Shown here one piece after another: positions 8,727 to 16,735 of a DNA stretch of 34,585 nt. How positions within the stretch are numbered: the stretch's first letter is position 1; each line of letters starts with the position of its first letter. The position numbers and the translations under genes were made by a program. Source of the stretch: Gammaproteobacteria bacterium (lineage in GTDB: Bacteria; Pseudomonadota; Gammaproteobacteria; Pseudomonadales; Pseudohongiellaceae); assembly GCA_002726595.1 (NCBI GenBank), contig PBTO01000110.1, positions 1 to 34,585 of the forward strand. Reading direction: 5' to 3'. Below the pieces are notes generated by a model. It did not search any database. It was given only the letters and a program-made list of their open reading frames with translations, and was not told the origin of the DNA.

Positions 8727-9680
8727 CTAGATCAAAAATTTGTCGAGCACTTCGTTGACACCGGCAAGTTTCTCCTCATGGCTCAAATCAAGACCGTTGC
8801 TGGAGATTTCGTTGTACATTCTTGCATCAGGATTTCTGTACAAAAGTCCCACAGGAATCTTGGACAAATCTGTTGCCAGGCCCAACGCCGCAGAGAGATC
8901 ACCTGGATCATGATCCAGCTGATTTTCGAATAACTTTCCAACACCATCTGGCACCGGTATGCCCTGCTCATGATTGAGCAGCAATAATCTGGCCGGATCA
9001 TCCAACATCTCATCATTCATCACATCCATGAAAACAGGGCAGCGCTGTACGATACGAACAAAGCTGGTGCCCTTGTGCTCATGAGCCGCTTTGATGGTCT
9101 CGTACAACAGAGGTGGATTCCAGTCGACCATTTGTGCCACGAAGGAAATATTGGAAACACCGAGAGACACTGTCAGTGGATTAAGTGGCGGCAGGACCGC
9201 ACCACTTGGGTGTGTATTGGTCTGGTATTCCTCAGGTGTTGTCGGCGAGGTTTGTTTCTTGGTCAGGCCATATATCCCGTTGTCAAAGACCAGTACTGTC
9301 ATATCCATGTTGTAGCGAAGTGCATGAACCCAGTGACCTGCGCCAATTGAGAAACAGTCACCATCACCAGTCGCAACCCAGACATCCAGATCTGGTCGCC
9401 TGGATTTAACACCACAGGCTACCGGCAACGCCCGTCCGTGAAGACCGTGAAAACCGTAGGTTTTCATATAGTGAGGCAGTCGGCTGGAGCAGCCTATGCC
9501 AGACACCGATACGGTCTTCTCCGGTAATAATTGTTTCTCCCGGCACACCCGGTGCACTGAAGCCAATATGGCCAGATCGCCACAGCCTGTGCACCACCTG
9601 GGCTCGGCACCTGCGTAGTCATCCAGCGTGAAGTAACGATCATTTGCCTTTACAGACCAATCTGATTTTAGGCCAAACAT
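8727..9680 (-). CDS. korB: 2-oxoacid:ferredoxin oxidoreductase beta subunit (TPP-binding)
   Basis: Catalytic TPP subunit that, with KorA, oxidatively decarboxylates a 2-oxoacid (typically 2-oxoglutarate) to its acyl-CoA and reduces ferredoxin. The 317 residues hold CTGCGD at 30-35 and GIGCSSR at 61-67, which supply cluster cysteines C30, C33 and C64. The TPP motif GDGDCFSIG lies at 105-113 and DNGIYGLTKKQ at 133-143. Unlike the two large PFOR-like proteins of this operon, all expected active-site motifs are intact, so this is the likely catalytic centre. The ATG shares its A with the korA stop (TAATG). Substrate choice between 2-oxoglutarate, pyruvate and other 2-oxoacids cannot be read from the sequence alone. 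Confidence 0.95.
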   Translation of the reverse strand: MFGLKSDWSVKANDRYFTLDDYAGAEPRWCTGCGDLAILASVHRVCREKQLLPEKTVSVSGIGCSSRLPHYMKTYGFHGLHGRALPVACGVKSRRPDLDVWVATGDGDCFSIGAGHWVHALRYNMDMTVLVFDNGIYGLTKKQTSPTTPEEYQTNTHPSGAVLPPLNPLTVSLGVSNISFVAQMVDWNPPLLYETIKAAHEHKGTSFVRIVQRCPVFMDVMNDEMLDDPARLLLLNHEQGIPVPDGVGKLFENQLDHDPGDLSAALGLATDLSKIPVGLLYRNPDARMYNEISSNGLDLSHEEKLAGVNEVLDKFLI

Positions 9681-11608
9681 TAATTTTCTCCCTCGATCTG
9701 GATGGCCCGGTCGATAATCACTCGACTGATTTTACCCGGCTGCAGGGGATTACCTGAGACCGTGGACCAGCAATCGATATCCAGCAGTGTGTGCGCTCTG
9801 AGTAGTTGGGCCAGCTGAGAATAGCGACGGGACTCATCAGTAATATAAGGCGAATCGATATCGTCGCTGTAATTCAGCTCGACAGTCATCACTTGCTTGA
9901 AGCGGCTACAGATCTCTCTAAGCCCTGGCTCGAATGGGGACAGGAATCGTAAATGTACAGAAGAGACCTTGTGACCGTTCTCCCTCGCCACGCCGACCGC
10001 TTCCTCAATCGTACCCAGTGTAGAACCCCAACCAACTATCAACAAATCGCCTTCCGGGTCTCCGTGGACTTTCGGTGGTTCCAGTGTTTGCACCATCGCT
10101 GCCAGTTTGCGACTCCGCATGGAACAGCCGGCCTGGTTAGTCGTGGCATCGTAGGCGATTTTCGCGTAGCGATTATGGGCCAAACCAGTAACTACATATT
10201 CTCCACCGCGCATACCTGGAATCGGTCGGGCTGACAGGCCTGTTTCCTCATCCCAATCGTAGGCTGATACCTTCTTATCCCACTCGGATTGATCGATGGG
10301 AGAAGAGAACCAGTCATCGTTAACTTCGGGTCGTTCAAATGGCTGCACACCAGTTGCGAGGTTTGCGTCGGATAACAAGATGACGGGAGTGCGGAACGAC
10401 TCCGCTAATTTGCGTGCGAGGATTACAAAATGAAAACAGTCGCTGATCGTTGCAGCGGCCATGATTATCTTGGGTGAGTCTCCTGGTGCGCCGAACAGTG
10501 TGGCCAACAAATCACTCTGCTCTACCTTGGTAGGTAATCCCGTTGAGGGTCCACCGCGCTGAACATCGATGATAACAAGCGGTATTTCTGCCATGGACGC
10601 CAGGCCGATCATCTCGGTCTTGAGGGCTATTCCGGGTCCCGAGGTAATGGTACAGGCCGTTTTTCCTGCGTAGGATGCGCCGATGGAAAATCCGGCGGCA
10701 GCGATTTCATCTTCGGCCTGATGGACGAAGCCACCAACACGCTGAAACTCATCGGCAAGAAAATGGGATGCAGATGTAGCCGGTGTAATGGGGTACATGG
10801 CGACGAGTTCCATCCCGGAAGCCATAATTCCCAGTCCCACTGCCTGATTGCCGTTCATGACCACCATGCGTTTGTCGGGCTCGGAATGGCTTGCAATTTC
10901 ATAGTGGATATCGATGCTGTCATAGGCAAATTTGTATCCGGCCTTGAACAGTGCGTGATTAGTCGATATGACCTTCTCGCCTTTACGGGCGAAGATGCTT
11001 GAAATCTCAGCGAGTGCTTTCTCCGTATCGCGGCTGTACATGTGAGCCAGCATGCCCAGGACAAACATATTCTTGCCTTTCCGGGGATCTGGAACCACTT
11101 TCAGGCATTCTTCCTGAATCGGCAGTTCAATCACTTCCAGACCGTATTCAGCAAATTCAAGCAGCGCGTCGGCATATTGCTGACGGATTTTCTCGTCTCG
11201 ATCGCTTGCCCACATGTTGTCCAGCAGAACTACGGTTTTTTCATCGTAGGCGTTACTGGCGATTCTTGAGCGCAGAACCTGCTCATTAAATGCAACCACC
11301 AGATTGGCATCGTTACCCATGTTGGTCATAAGAGAGTCGCCGAGGCGGATTCGAATACCACTGGCCCCGTCTGGTGTGCGGGCTGGAGGCTGGATTTCGG
11401 CTGGAATAATCTCTACCGTCCAGACGCCATTGCCCATTCTTGCGCTAACTATTCCAAAAGTCTGTCCGCACTTCTGTGCGCCTTCGCCGGAATCACTTAC
11501 TATTTCAACAATATGCTCACCAATTGATGTTGCCGAATCACGAACCTGCAGTTCTTCGACAACACCATCAATTTGCTTTACGGCTATTAGTTCAGCTGGA
11601 TCGTTCAT
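9680..11608 (-). CDS. korA: 2-oxoacid:ferredoxin oxidoreductase alpha subunit (fused gamma-alpha)
   Basis: A 642-aa fusion of the gamma domain (~35-215) and the pyrimidine-binding alpha domain (~240-420, with MYPITPATSASH), followed by a transketolase C-terminal-like domain (~510-620). It partners KorB. The length and order match the fused KorA/OorA type common in aerobic bacteria, which is usually oxygen-tolerant (family knowledge). It is the first gene of the minus-strand kor-rnf operon. AGGA precedes the ATG by about 7 nt, and a TATAAT-like -10 box lies about 110 nt upstream. It overlaps korB by 1 nt. Confidence 0.95.
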   Translation of the reverse strand: MNDPAELIAVKQIDGVVEELQVRDSATSIGEHIVEIVSDSGEGAQKCGQTFGIVSARMGNGVWTVEIIPAEIQPPARTPDGASGIRIRLGDSLMTNMGNDANLVVAFNEQVLRSRIASNAYDEKTVVLLDNMWASDRDEKIRQQYADALLEFAEYGLEVIELPIQEECLKVVPDPRKGKNMFVLGMLAHMYSRDTEKALAEISSIFARKGEKVISTNHALFKAGYKFAYDSIDIHYEIASHSEPDKRMVVMNGNQAVGLGIMASGMELVAMYPITPATSASHFLADEFQRVGGFVHQAEDEIAAAGFSIGASYAGKTACTITSGPGIALKTEMIGLASMAEIPLVIIDVQRGGPSTGLPTKVEQSDLLATLFGAPGDSPKIIMAAATISDCFHFVILARKLAESFRTPVILLSDANLATGVQPFERPEVNDDWFSSPIDQSEWDKKVSAYDWDEETGLSARPIPGMRGGEYVVTGLAHNRYAKIAYDATTNQAGCSMRSRKLAAMVQTLEPPKVHGDPEGDLLIVGWGSTLGTIEEAVGVARENGHKVSSVHLRFLSPFEPGLREICSRFKQVMTVELNYSDDIDSPYITDESRRYSQLAQLLRAHTLLDIDCWSTVSGNPLQPGKISRVIIDRAIQIEGEN

Positions 11609-12012
11609 TGGTTTTCCTGATCATTGACTGCTACAGCGAGGATGCATCACGTATCGATTACCACTGAAATCGCGAGAGACTCACTCACACCCATCTCGTT
11701 CATACAAACCCTACGATTATACAGGAAGATTAGAGGCTATGCTCTGTTTACGTCCAGTTTCTGTTACACAGAATTCAGCTTTCATCTCTCGAATACCCCC
11801 ATAAACCCTAGGGATTAGCCCAATCGGGCGCCTGCTATAAGCGCTGTGGCGTCCTGGCAGAGGTCCCAAGCTGGCCAACCACTCCCACTGCCATTCATGG
11901 CAGCGATTTCTAATTATCGCGTGGATTTTGAGTGATCAGATAGCTGGATTTGGACGCCGCCGGGAGGTATTGGCGGCCATACTTGCCAGAACAGTGGGGT
12001 AGTGATTCTCAA
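11609..12012. other. Intergenic leader region upstream of korA
   Basis: About 400 bases without a credible gene on either strand. It contains the candidate korA -10 box and presumably the 5' UTR of the operon. I see no riboswitch-like fold, no strong hairpin with a T-tract and no conserved ORF. The short plus-strand ORF 11624-11818 has no recognisable product. Confidence 0.6.
11716..11721 (-). promoter_or_regulatory. Candidate -10 box for the kor-rnf operon
   Basis: On the minus strand this reads TATAAT, preceded by TG, about 108 nt upstream of the korA ATG. A convincing -35 hexamer is not present at 17 bp (the position reads close to GAGCAT), so the call rests on the -10 match and on its position before the first gene of the operon. 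Confidence 0.35.
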
Positions 12013-12239
12013 CTAGGGAGCCTCTGATTAATTATTCAATGTCTCTGCGTGACCTGAAACGTGCTTCTGCTAGGCGCAATCCGCATTTAAAGCTTCCGCT
12101 CCTAGCTCACGCCCCTCACCTACATCCATGTAGGCGATGGCCTTAGTCCTTAACAAGGATTGCAACAACGCAGAAGAGCGCTTCAGGCCGCGCCCGCAGG
12201 GGCCTTCAGAGGAGCCGCATCTCCGCGTTGGCTCCCTAG
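12013..12239. mobile_element. 227-bp foldback (MITE-like) intergenic repeat
   Basis: The element is bounded by a perfect 10-bp inverted repeat, CTAGGGAGCC at 12013-12022 and GGCTCCCTAG at 12230-12239. The outer CTAG on both sides is also compatible with a 4-bp palindromic target duplication around GGAGCC ends. Inside, a long imperfect inverted repeat pairs ACCTGAAACGTGCTTCTGC (left) with GCCTGAAGCGCTCTTCTGC (right arm, reverse complement), each continuing into CAATCC. A near-palindrome CTACATCCATGTAG sits near the centre. No transposase is encoded; the 61-aa minus ORF 12070-12255 mostly lies within the repeat and looks incidental. The ends remind me of IS5-family termini, but this is from memory only. 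The right end supplies the TAG that ends pntB, and the foldback may act as a terminator for the pnt genes. Confidence 0.6.
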
Positions 12240-13609
12240 CCTTTAAACTCCGCAACCATTCCCATTACGCTCTCTTTCGCATCGCCAAATAGCATCCGAG
12301 TGTTATCCCCGTAGAATAAAGCATTATCAAGGCCGGCAAATCCCGTCGCCATGGACCGCTTCAAGACGATGACAGTACCTGCCTCATGCACGTGGATTAT
12401 AGGCATCCCGTAAATAGGGCTGGATTCTTGATCGAGTGCCGCCGGATTAACCACATCATTGGCGCCGATTACTATGGCCACATCGATACCACCCATCTGC
12501 GGGTTAATATCATCCATTTCCACCAGTTGATCATAGGGTACATTGGCCTCCGCGAGCAGTACGTTCATATGACCCGGCATCCGCCCGGCCACAGGATGAA
12601 CAGCAAAGCGCACCTCACAGCCATTTTCCTCCAACTGTTCTGCCAACTCCTGCACCGCATGCTGGGCCTGGGCTACAGCCATGCCGTAGCCTGGCACGAT
12701 GGCTACGCTTGAGGCGGCCTCCAGAATCAGGTAGGCATCCGCTGCCACCACGGGTTTCACTTCACCCTCGATTGCATCAGCCTGTTGGGTAACTGCACCG
12801 AAGCCACTAAACAGCACATTGCCCAATGAGCGATTCATGGCTTTACACATGATGTTGGTGAGGATCATGCCGCTGGCACCCACTAATGAGCCGGCTACGA
12901 TCAGCAGATTGTTGTTCAACACGAAACCGGCCGCGCACGCTGCTAGACCTGAATAGGAATTCAACAGCGAGATAACCACCGGCATGTCGGCACCGCCGAT
13001 GGGAATAACCACCATAATACCGAGCAAAAAGGACAGGCCTATTACTACCCAGAAGGCATTAGAGCCTGACGTAGTATCGGGATTCAGGCTGAAAATCACG
13101 GCGGCAACAATAATACTTAGCAATATGGCACCGTTTACCACCCTTTGCCCCGCAAACAATACCGCCTTGCTGGGGATGGTTTCGCTCAGCTTGCCATAAG
13201 CGACCAGGCTGCCGGTGAAAGTGACACTACCGATCAAAATCGACAGTATGATGGTAGCCGCCAATCCCGTGCTCACCTCACTACCAAAAAGTGCCGCACA
13301 AGCTACAGTGACACTTGCCAGCCCGCCGAAGCCGTTAAACAACGCTACCAACTCCGGCATGCTGGTCATTTCTACCCGGCGTGCTGCGATGGAACCAATG
13401 GCGGAGCCGACAACCAGGCCGACAATAATCCAGGTGAAATCGACAATATTCTGATCGAAAAGCGTTACCACTATGGCTATCAGCATACCGATAGCTGAGA
13501 GCCTGTTGCCCTGCCGGGCCGTGGCCGGTGAGGTCAACATTTTCAGGCCGTAGATAAAGAGCCCGGCAGACAGGATGTAAATAAGGTTTATTACTAATTG
13601 CCCTGACAC
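12236..13609 (-). CDS. pntB: NAD(P) transhydrogenase subunit beta
   Basis: The membrane subunit of the proton-pumping transhydrogenase, which transfers hydride from NADH to NADP+ at the expense of proton motive force. The N-terminal ~260 residues are a run of hydrophobic helices (domain II). The C-terminal ~180 residues form the NADP(H)-binding domain III, with VPGYGMAVAQAQHAV and a later GANDVVNPAA motif. The length (457 aa) is normal, about that of E. coli PntB. It follows pntA2 by about 10 nt. The final codons run straight into the terminal inverted repeat of the neighbouring foldback element, so its TAG stop appears element-derived, possibly replacing an original terminus by a few residues. 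Confidence 0.97.
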   Translation of the reverse strand: MSGQLVINLIYILSAGLFIYGLKMLTSPATARQGNRLSAIGMLIAIVVTLFDQNIVDFTWIIVGLVVGSAIGSIAARRVEMTSMPELVALFNGFGGLASVTVACAALFGSEVSTGLAATIILSILIGSVTFTGSLVAYGKLSETIPSKAVLFAGQRVVNGAILLSIIVAAVIFSLNPDTTSGSNAFWVVIGLSFLLGIMVVIPIGGADMPVVISLLNSYSGLAACAAGFVLNNNLLIVAGSLVGASGMILTNIMCKAMNRSLGNVLFSGFGAVTQQADAIEGEVKPVVAADAYLILEAASSVAIVPGYGMAVAQAQHAVQELAEQLEENGCEVRFAVHPVAGRMPGHMNVLLAEANVPYDQLVEMDDINPQMGGIDVAIVIGANDVVNPAALDQESSPIYGMPIIHVHEAGTVIVLKRSMATGFAGLDNALFYGDNTRMLFGDAKESVMGMVAEFKG

Positions 13610-13619
13610 TTTTTAGCTC

Positions 13620-13898
13620 CTAGTGTTTTTTCTTGAACATGGCCAACATGCGATCTGTCACCATGTAGCCACCAACCACATTGATGGTTGCGAGTGTTAC
13701 GGCCGCAGTTCCCAGAATGGTCGCAGTGGTTTCCTGATCAGCTCCAGCTGCTACCAGTGCACCGACCACAGTGATACCGGAAATTGCATTAGCACCAGAC
13801 ATCAGCGGTGTATGCAGGGTAGAGGGGACCTTGGAGATCAATTCAAAGCCCAGGAAAATCGCCAGAACCAAAATAAAACTGAGATATACTATTTCCAT
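13620..13898 (-). CDS. pntA2: NAD(P) transhydrogenase subunit alpha, part 2 (membrane)
   Basis: A 92-aa membrane protein with three hydrophobic segments, matching the membrane tail of E. coli PntA as a separate polypeptide (the arrangement known from Rhodospirillum rubrum PntAA/PntAB). It contains TPLMSGANAISGI, a conserved loop of the family. Its place between pntA1 and pntB, with gaps of about 15 and 10 nt, supports one operon and a three-subunit enzyme. Confidence 0.95.
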   Translation of the reverse strand: MEIVYLSFILVLAIFLGFELISKVPSTLHTPLMSGANAISGITVVGALVAAGADQETTATILGTAAVTLATINVVGGYMVTDRMLAMFKKKH

Positions 13899-13913
13899 TT
13901 CAGGCCTCTTAAT

Positions 13914-15053
13914 TTATGCATTCTTTCTCGCGTTAAGAATCATGTCGTTAACCAGCTCACCGGCATGGGTAATCACGCAGCCCTTCAAAATTTCGTCTGC
14001 TAAATCAAATTCAAAACTCTTGTTCTCTGCGCTCCAGAAATCCAGCACCAGATTCAACAAATTGGCCGAATACATCTGGCTGGCGTGTTTGCATACCCGT
14101 CCGGGCAAGGCCCCCAGGCCTACGAGCCGTACGCCGTTGACTTCGATTTCCTCGTCCAGTTTGGAGCCCTCGACATTACCGCCGGTTTCTACCGCCATGT
14201 CGATAATGACGCTACCCGTTTTCATTGCCTCAACCATGTCGGCGGTAACAATGCGCGGTGCAGCGCGTCCGAATACCTGCGCGGTAGTGATTACGATGTC
14301 TGACTGTGCCATTACTTTTTTCATGCCCAGGCGCTGTAGTTCCAACTGTTCTTCGGTTAACTGTTTGGCGTAACCACCCTCAGTTTCTCCGGTATCACCC
14401 AGGTCAATCTGCACAAATTTAGCCCCCAGGGATTCCACTTGTTCTGCGACCACCGGCCGGGTATCAAATGCTTCAACACGGGCGCCCAGGCGTTTGGCGG
14501 TGGCGATAGCCTGCAAGCCGGCAACACCCACACCGATAATAAACACGCGGGCCGGAGAGATAGTGCCAGCGGCTGTCATCATCATCGGCAGACTTAAATC
14601 CAGTCGATCAGCCGCGAGAATTACCGCCGCGTAGCCGCCCAGATTGGCCTGGGAACTCAATGCATCCATTTTCTGGGCACGGGTTATTCTTGGGATCATC
14701 TCCATACTGATCGCCGTGACATTGGCAGCGGCAAAGGCATCGACCAGCTCGTGTTCGTTAAAAGGATCCAGATAGGAGACGTGGATGCTGCCGGTCTTTA
14801 AGGACTTTATCTCTTTGAGTGAAGGTTTGTGCAGCCGCAGAATAATGTCTGACTGTTTTAATAAATTATGGCCCGATCTCTGGATGCTTGCACCGACTTT
14901 TTCGTAGTCCTGGTCGGTGAAGCCACAAGCTTCACCCATACCCGTTTCAATATGAATTTCCGCTCCCTGCTTCACCAGTTTGTTCACCGAATCCGGTATC
15001 AGAGGCACCCGCCTATCCGTCGGATTTGATTCCTTGGGAACGCCTATGATCAT
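13914..15053 (-). CDS. pntA1: NAD(P) transhydrogenase subunit alpha, part 1 (NAD-binding)
   Basis: The 379-aa soluble domain I that binds NAD(H). It opens with MIIGVPKES and carries the Rossmann motif GVGVAGLQAIATAKRLGA, both typical of the alanine dehydrogenase/PntA family. The membrane tail of E. coli PntA is missing because it is encoded separately by pntA2. A strong AGGAG ribosome site lies just upstream of the ATG (TCTCCTTCC on the plus strand). It is the first gene of the pnt operon. The product works with the neighbouring KorAB-Rnf system on the NADH/NADPH balance by inference from proximity, since an intergenic gap and a repeat separate the two operons. Confidence 0.96.
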   Translation of the reverse strand: MIIGVPKESNPTDRRVPLIPDSVNKLVKQGAEIHIETGMGEACGFTDQDYEKVGASIQRSGHNLLKQSDIILRLHKPSLKEIKSLKTGSIHVSYLDPFNEHELVDAFAAANVTAISMEMIPRITRAQKMDALSSQANLGGYAAVILAADRLDLSLPMMMTAAGTISPARVFIIGVGVAGLQAIATAKRLGARVEAFDTRPVVAEQVESLGAKFVQIDLGDTGETEGGYAKQLTEEQLELQRLGMKKVMAQSDIVITTAQVFGRAAPRIVTADMVEAMKTGSVIIDMAVETGGNVEGSKLDEEIEVNGVRLVGLGALPGRVCKHASQMYSANLLNLVLDFWSAENKSFEFDLADEILKGCVITHAGELVNDMILNARKNA

Positions 15054-15204
15054 GGTAATCTCCTTCCGCCAGCGGATATTGGTTTCATTATCGTTGCTAC
15101 AAATTAATGACTAAATATTCGTTCGCCGTTGCCCGGATGGCCAAAAAGCTCGGGGCGAAGTGTATAGGAAGATAAGAGCTTATCCCAGCGAAATTTTAGA
15201 GGAC

Positions 15205-15249
15205 AAAAGGGGATGGAGGCATTAAATATAAATGCCTCCATCCCCTTTT
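15205..15249. repeat. REP-like palindrome R1 (19-bp stem)
   Basis: AAAAGGGGATGGAGGCATT pairs perfectly with its reverse complement across a 7-nt AT loop. It lies 44 bp past the stop of the minus-strand aminotransferase gene and is followed by a short T-run on each strand, so it can also terminate transcription. Compared with R3, the arm has T for C, and the partner arm has the matching A for G. Confidence 0.85.
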
Positions 15250-15292
15250 TTGAGTCGTGGAAATCAGGGCTTGCTAGACCCGATCCTTAATA

Positions 15293-16639
15293 TTAGACGT
15301 TGCGTACTGCCGCCGCCATGGCATCAAACACTTCTTGCAATACACGTCGTGACGAGGCGATGTTCATACGCATATGTCCTTCACCACCGGTACCGTAACT
15401 ACTGCCAGGATTCAGGTAGACACCGGACTTCTCGGTTAGCCAATCCTGGAAGTAGGACTCTGCGGAATTTTTGCCATGAACCTGGGCCAGTTCTTCTGCG
15501 CCGATAGCATCCAGGACCTTGCTGAAGTCCAGGAAGGTCATGAACGTACCTTCGTTACGGGTATAACCGACGTTGGGGATGTGCTCTTTGATGTAGTTCT
15601 CGACAAAAGTATGGCTTTCATCCATATAGGTATTTGCCTGGTCGAACCACTCGGCACCGTATTGATAGGCTGCCTCATTGGCCACCACGCCCAGCGTGCT
15701 GAGCTCGGCGCGGTGGAACTGATTCACCTGTGCCAATAGCCTGGGATTCTTGGAATAGAAATAGGCGTTCTTCATCGCTGCCAGGTTGAAGGTCTTGCTG
15801 ATAGCGTTGAAGGACACGGAATTATTAACCACTGCTTCATCCCGCAAGCTGCCGAAAGGCACATATTTATGCGCGGCGCGAATCACGTCGGAATGAATCT
15901 CATCAGCCAGTACGACAATCTCGTGATCCAGAGCCAGGCGGCCAATGCGTAACAGTTCTTCTTCGGTCCACACATTACCGGTCGGGTTCTGTGGGTTGCA
16001 GACAATCATCGCTCGCACATCTGCCGTCATCTTCGACTCCAGATCCTCCCAATCGATTTCGTAGCGACCGTTTACGTAGCGCATTTGACTGTCAATGGTG
16101 TCCACGCGCGCGGCGCGGGCCATGGAGTAAAAACCGGAATAACAAGGTGACGTCAACAGCACTTTATTGCCGATCGGGACGAATGACCGCAAGGCGGCAA
16201 TAATGCCCGGGTAGACACCGTCGGAAAGAGTGATTGATGCAGGATCGAGATCGACGCCGTGGCGCTCACCGTTCCACTTCACGATGCCTTCTCTAAGCGG
16301 CTCGGTGGTGCTGATGTAGCCCCAGTTGTGGTGCTGCACGCGTTCTGTCAGTGCTTCGGTAATACAGGGCGCACACTCAAAATCCATCGATGCCACACCC
16401 ATGCCGTACTTGAATACACCCTCGGGGTATCTGCGTGCGGGGGAATCCCAGCGAGAGCAATTGGTGCCAACACGATTGTATGGCGTGTCAAAGTCATATC
16501 TGCCGCCTGCCAGTATTGGAATACTGGTTGAGCTCTGGGCAGAGGCCGTGTTGGTAACCGCCCCTGCGGCACCAACCAGCGCAGTCATGCCTGCGCTTTT
16601 GATGAAGGTTCTTCTATTCAGTCCGACAATCTTTGACAT
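15293..16639 (-). CDS. Tat-exported PLP aminotransferase-fold enzyme, MalY/PatB-like
   Basis: A class I/II aminotransferase-fold protein whose closest visible likeness is the MalY/PatB (cystathionine beta-lyase type) group: NPQNPTGNVW at 215-224, ADEIHSD at 245-251, and SKTFNLAAMKNA with the PLP-binding lysine near K282. The first ~35 residues form a twin-arginine signal (NRRTFIKSAG, hydrophobic core, ASA-Q cleavage site), so the folded, cofactor-loaded enzyme should be exported to the periplasm. This location is unusual for the family. The length of 448 aa equals a ~400-aa enzyme plus the signal. The substrate (lyase or transaminase) is unknown. It sits next to a second Tat-exported PLP enzyme read in the same direction, about 95 bp away. 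Confidence 0.88.
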   Translation of the reverse strand: MSKIVGLNRRTFIKSAGMTALVGAAGAVTNTASAQSSTSIPILAGGRYDFDTPYNRVGTNCSRWDSPARRYPEGVFKYGMGVASMDFECAPCITEALTERVQHHNWGYISTTEPLREGIVKWNGERHGVDLDPASITLSDGVYPGIIAALRSFVPIGNKVLLTSPCYSGFYSMARAARVDTIDSQMRYVNGRYEIDWEDLESKMTADVRAMIVCNPQNPTGNVWTEEELLRIGRLALDHEIVVLADEIHSDVIRAAHKYVPFGSLRDEAVVNNSVSFNAISKTFNLAAMKNAYFYSKNPRLLAQVNQFHRAELSTLGVVANEAAYQYGAEWFDQANTYMDESHTFVENYIKEHIPNVGYTRNEGTFMTFLDFSKVLDAIGAEELAQVHGKNSAESYFQDWLTEKSGVYLNPGSSYGTGGEGHMRMNIASSRRVLQEVFDAMAAAVRNV

Positions 16640-16735
16640 CGTTGTCCTCCTTTTTATTGTGTAAGCTGTTATGGAGCCCGCGCGGTGCCAGGTTTTCTTC
16701 TCAGCAAGATAAACCTGGCTCTACTGTTATGGGTT

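Noticed and set aside
12070-12255. 61-aa minus-strand ORF
   Set aside because: It mostly lies in the foldback element, overlaps the pntB end and encodes a repeat-derived peptide. No domain or ribosome site supports it.
15054-15204. Promoter of the pnt operon
   Set aside because: A few TATA-like words occur, but no -10 and -35 combination stands out, so no site was called.
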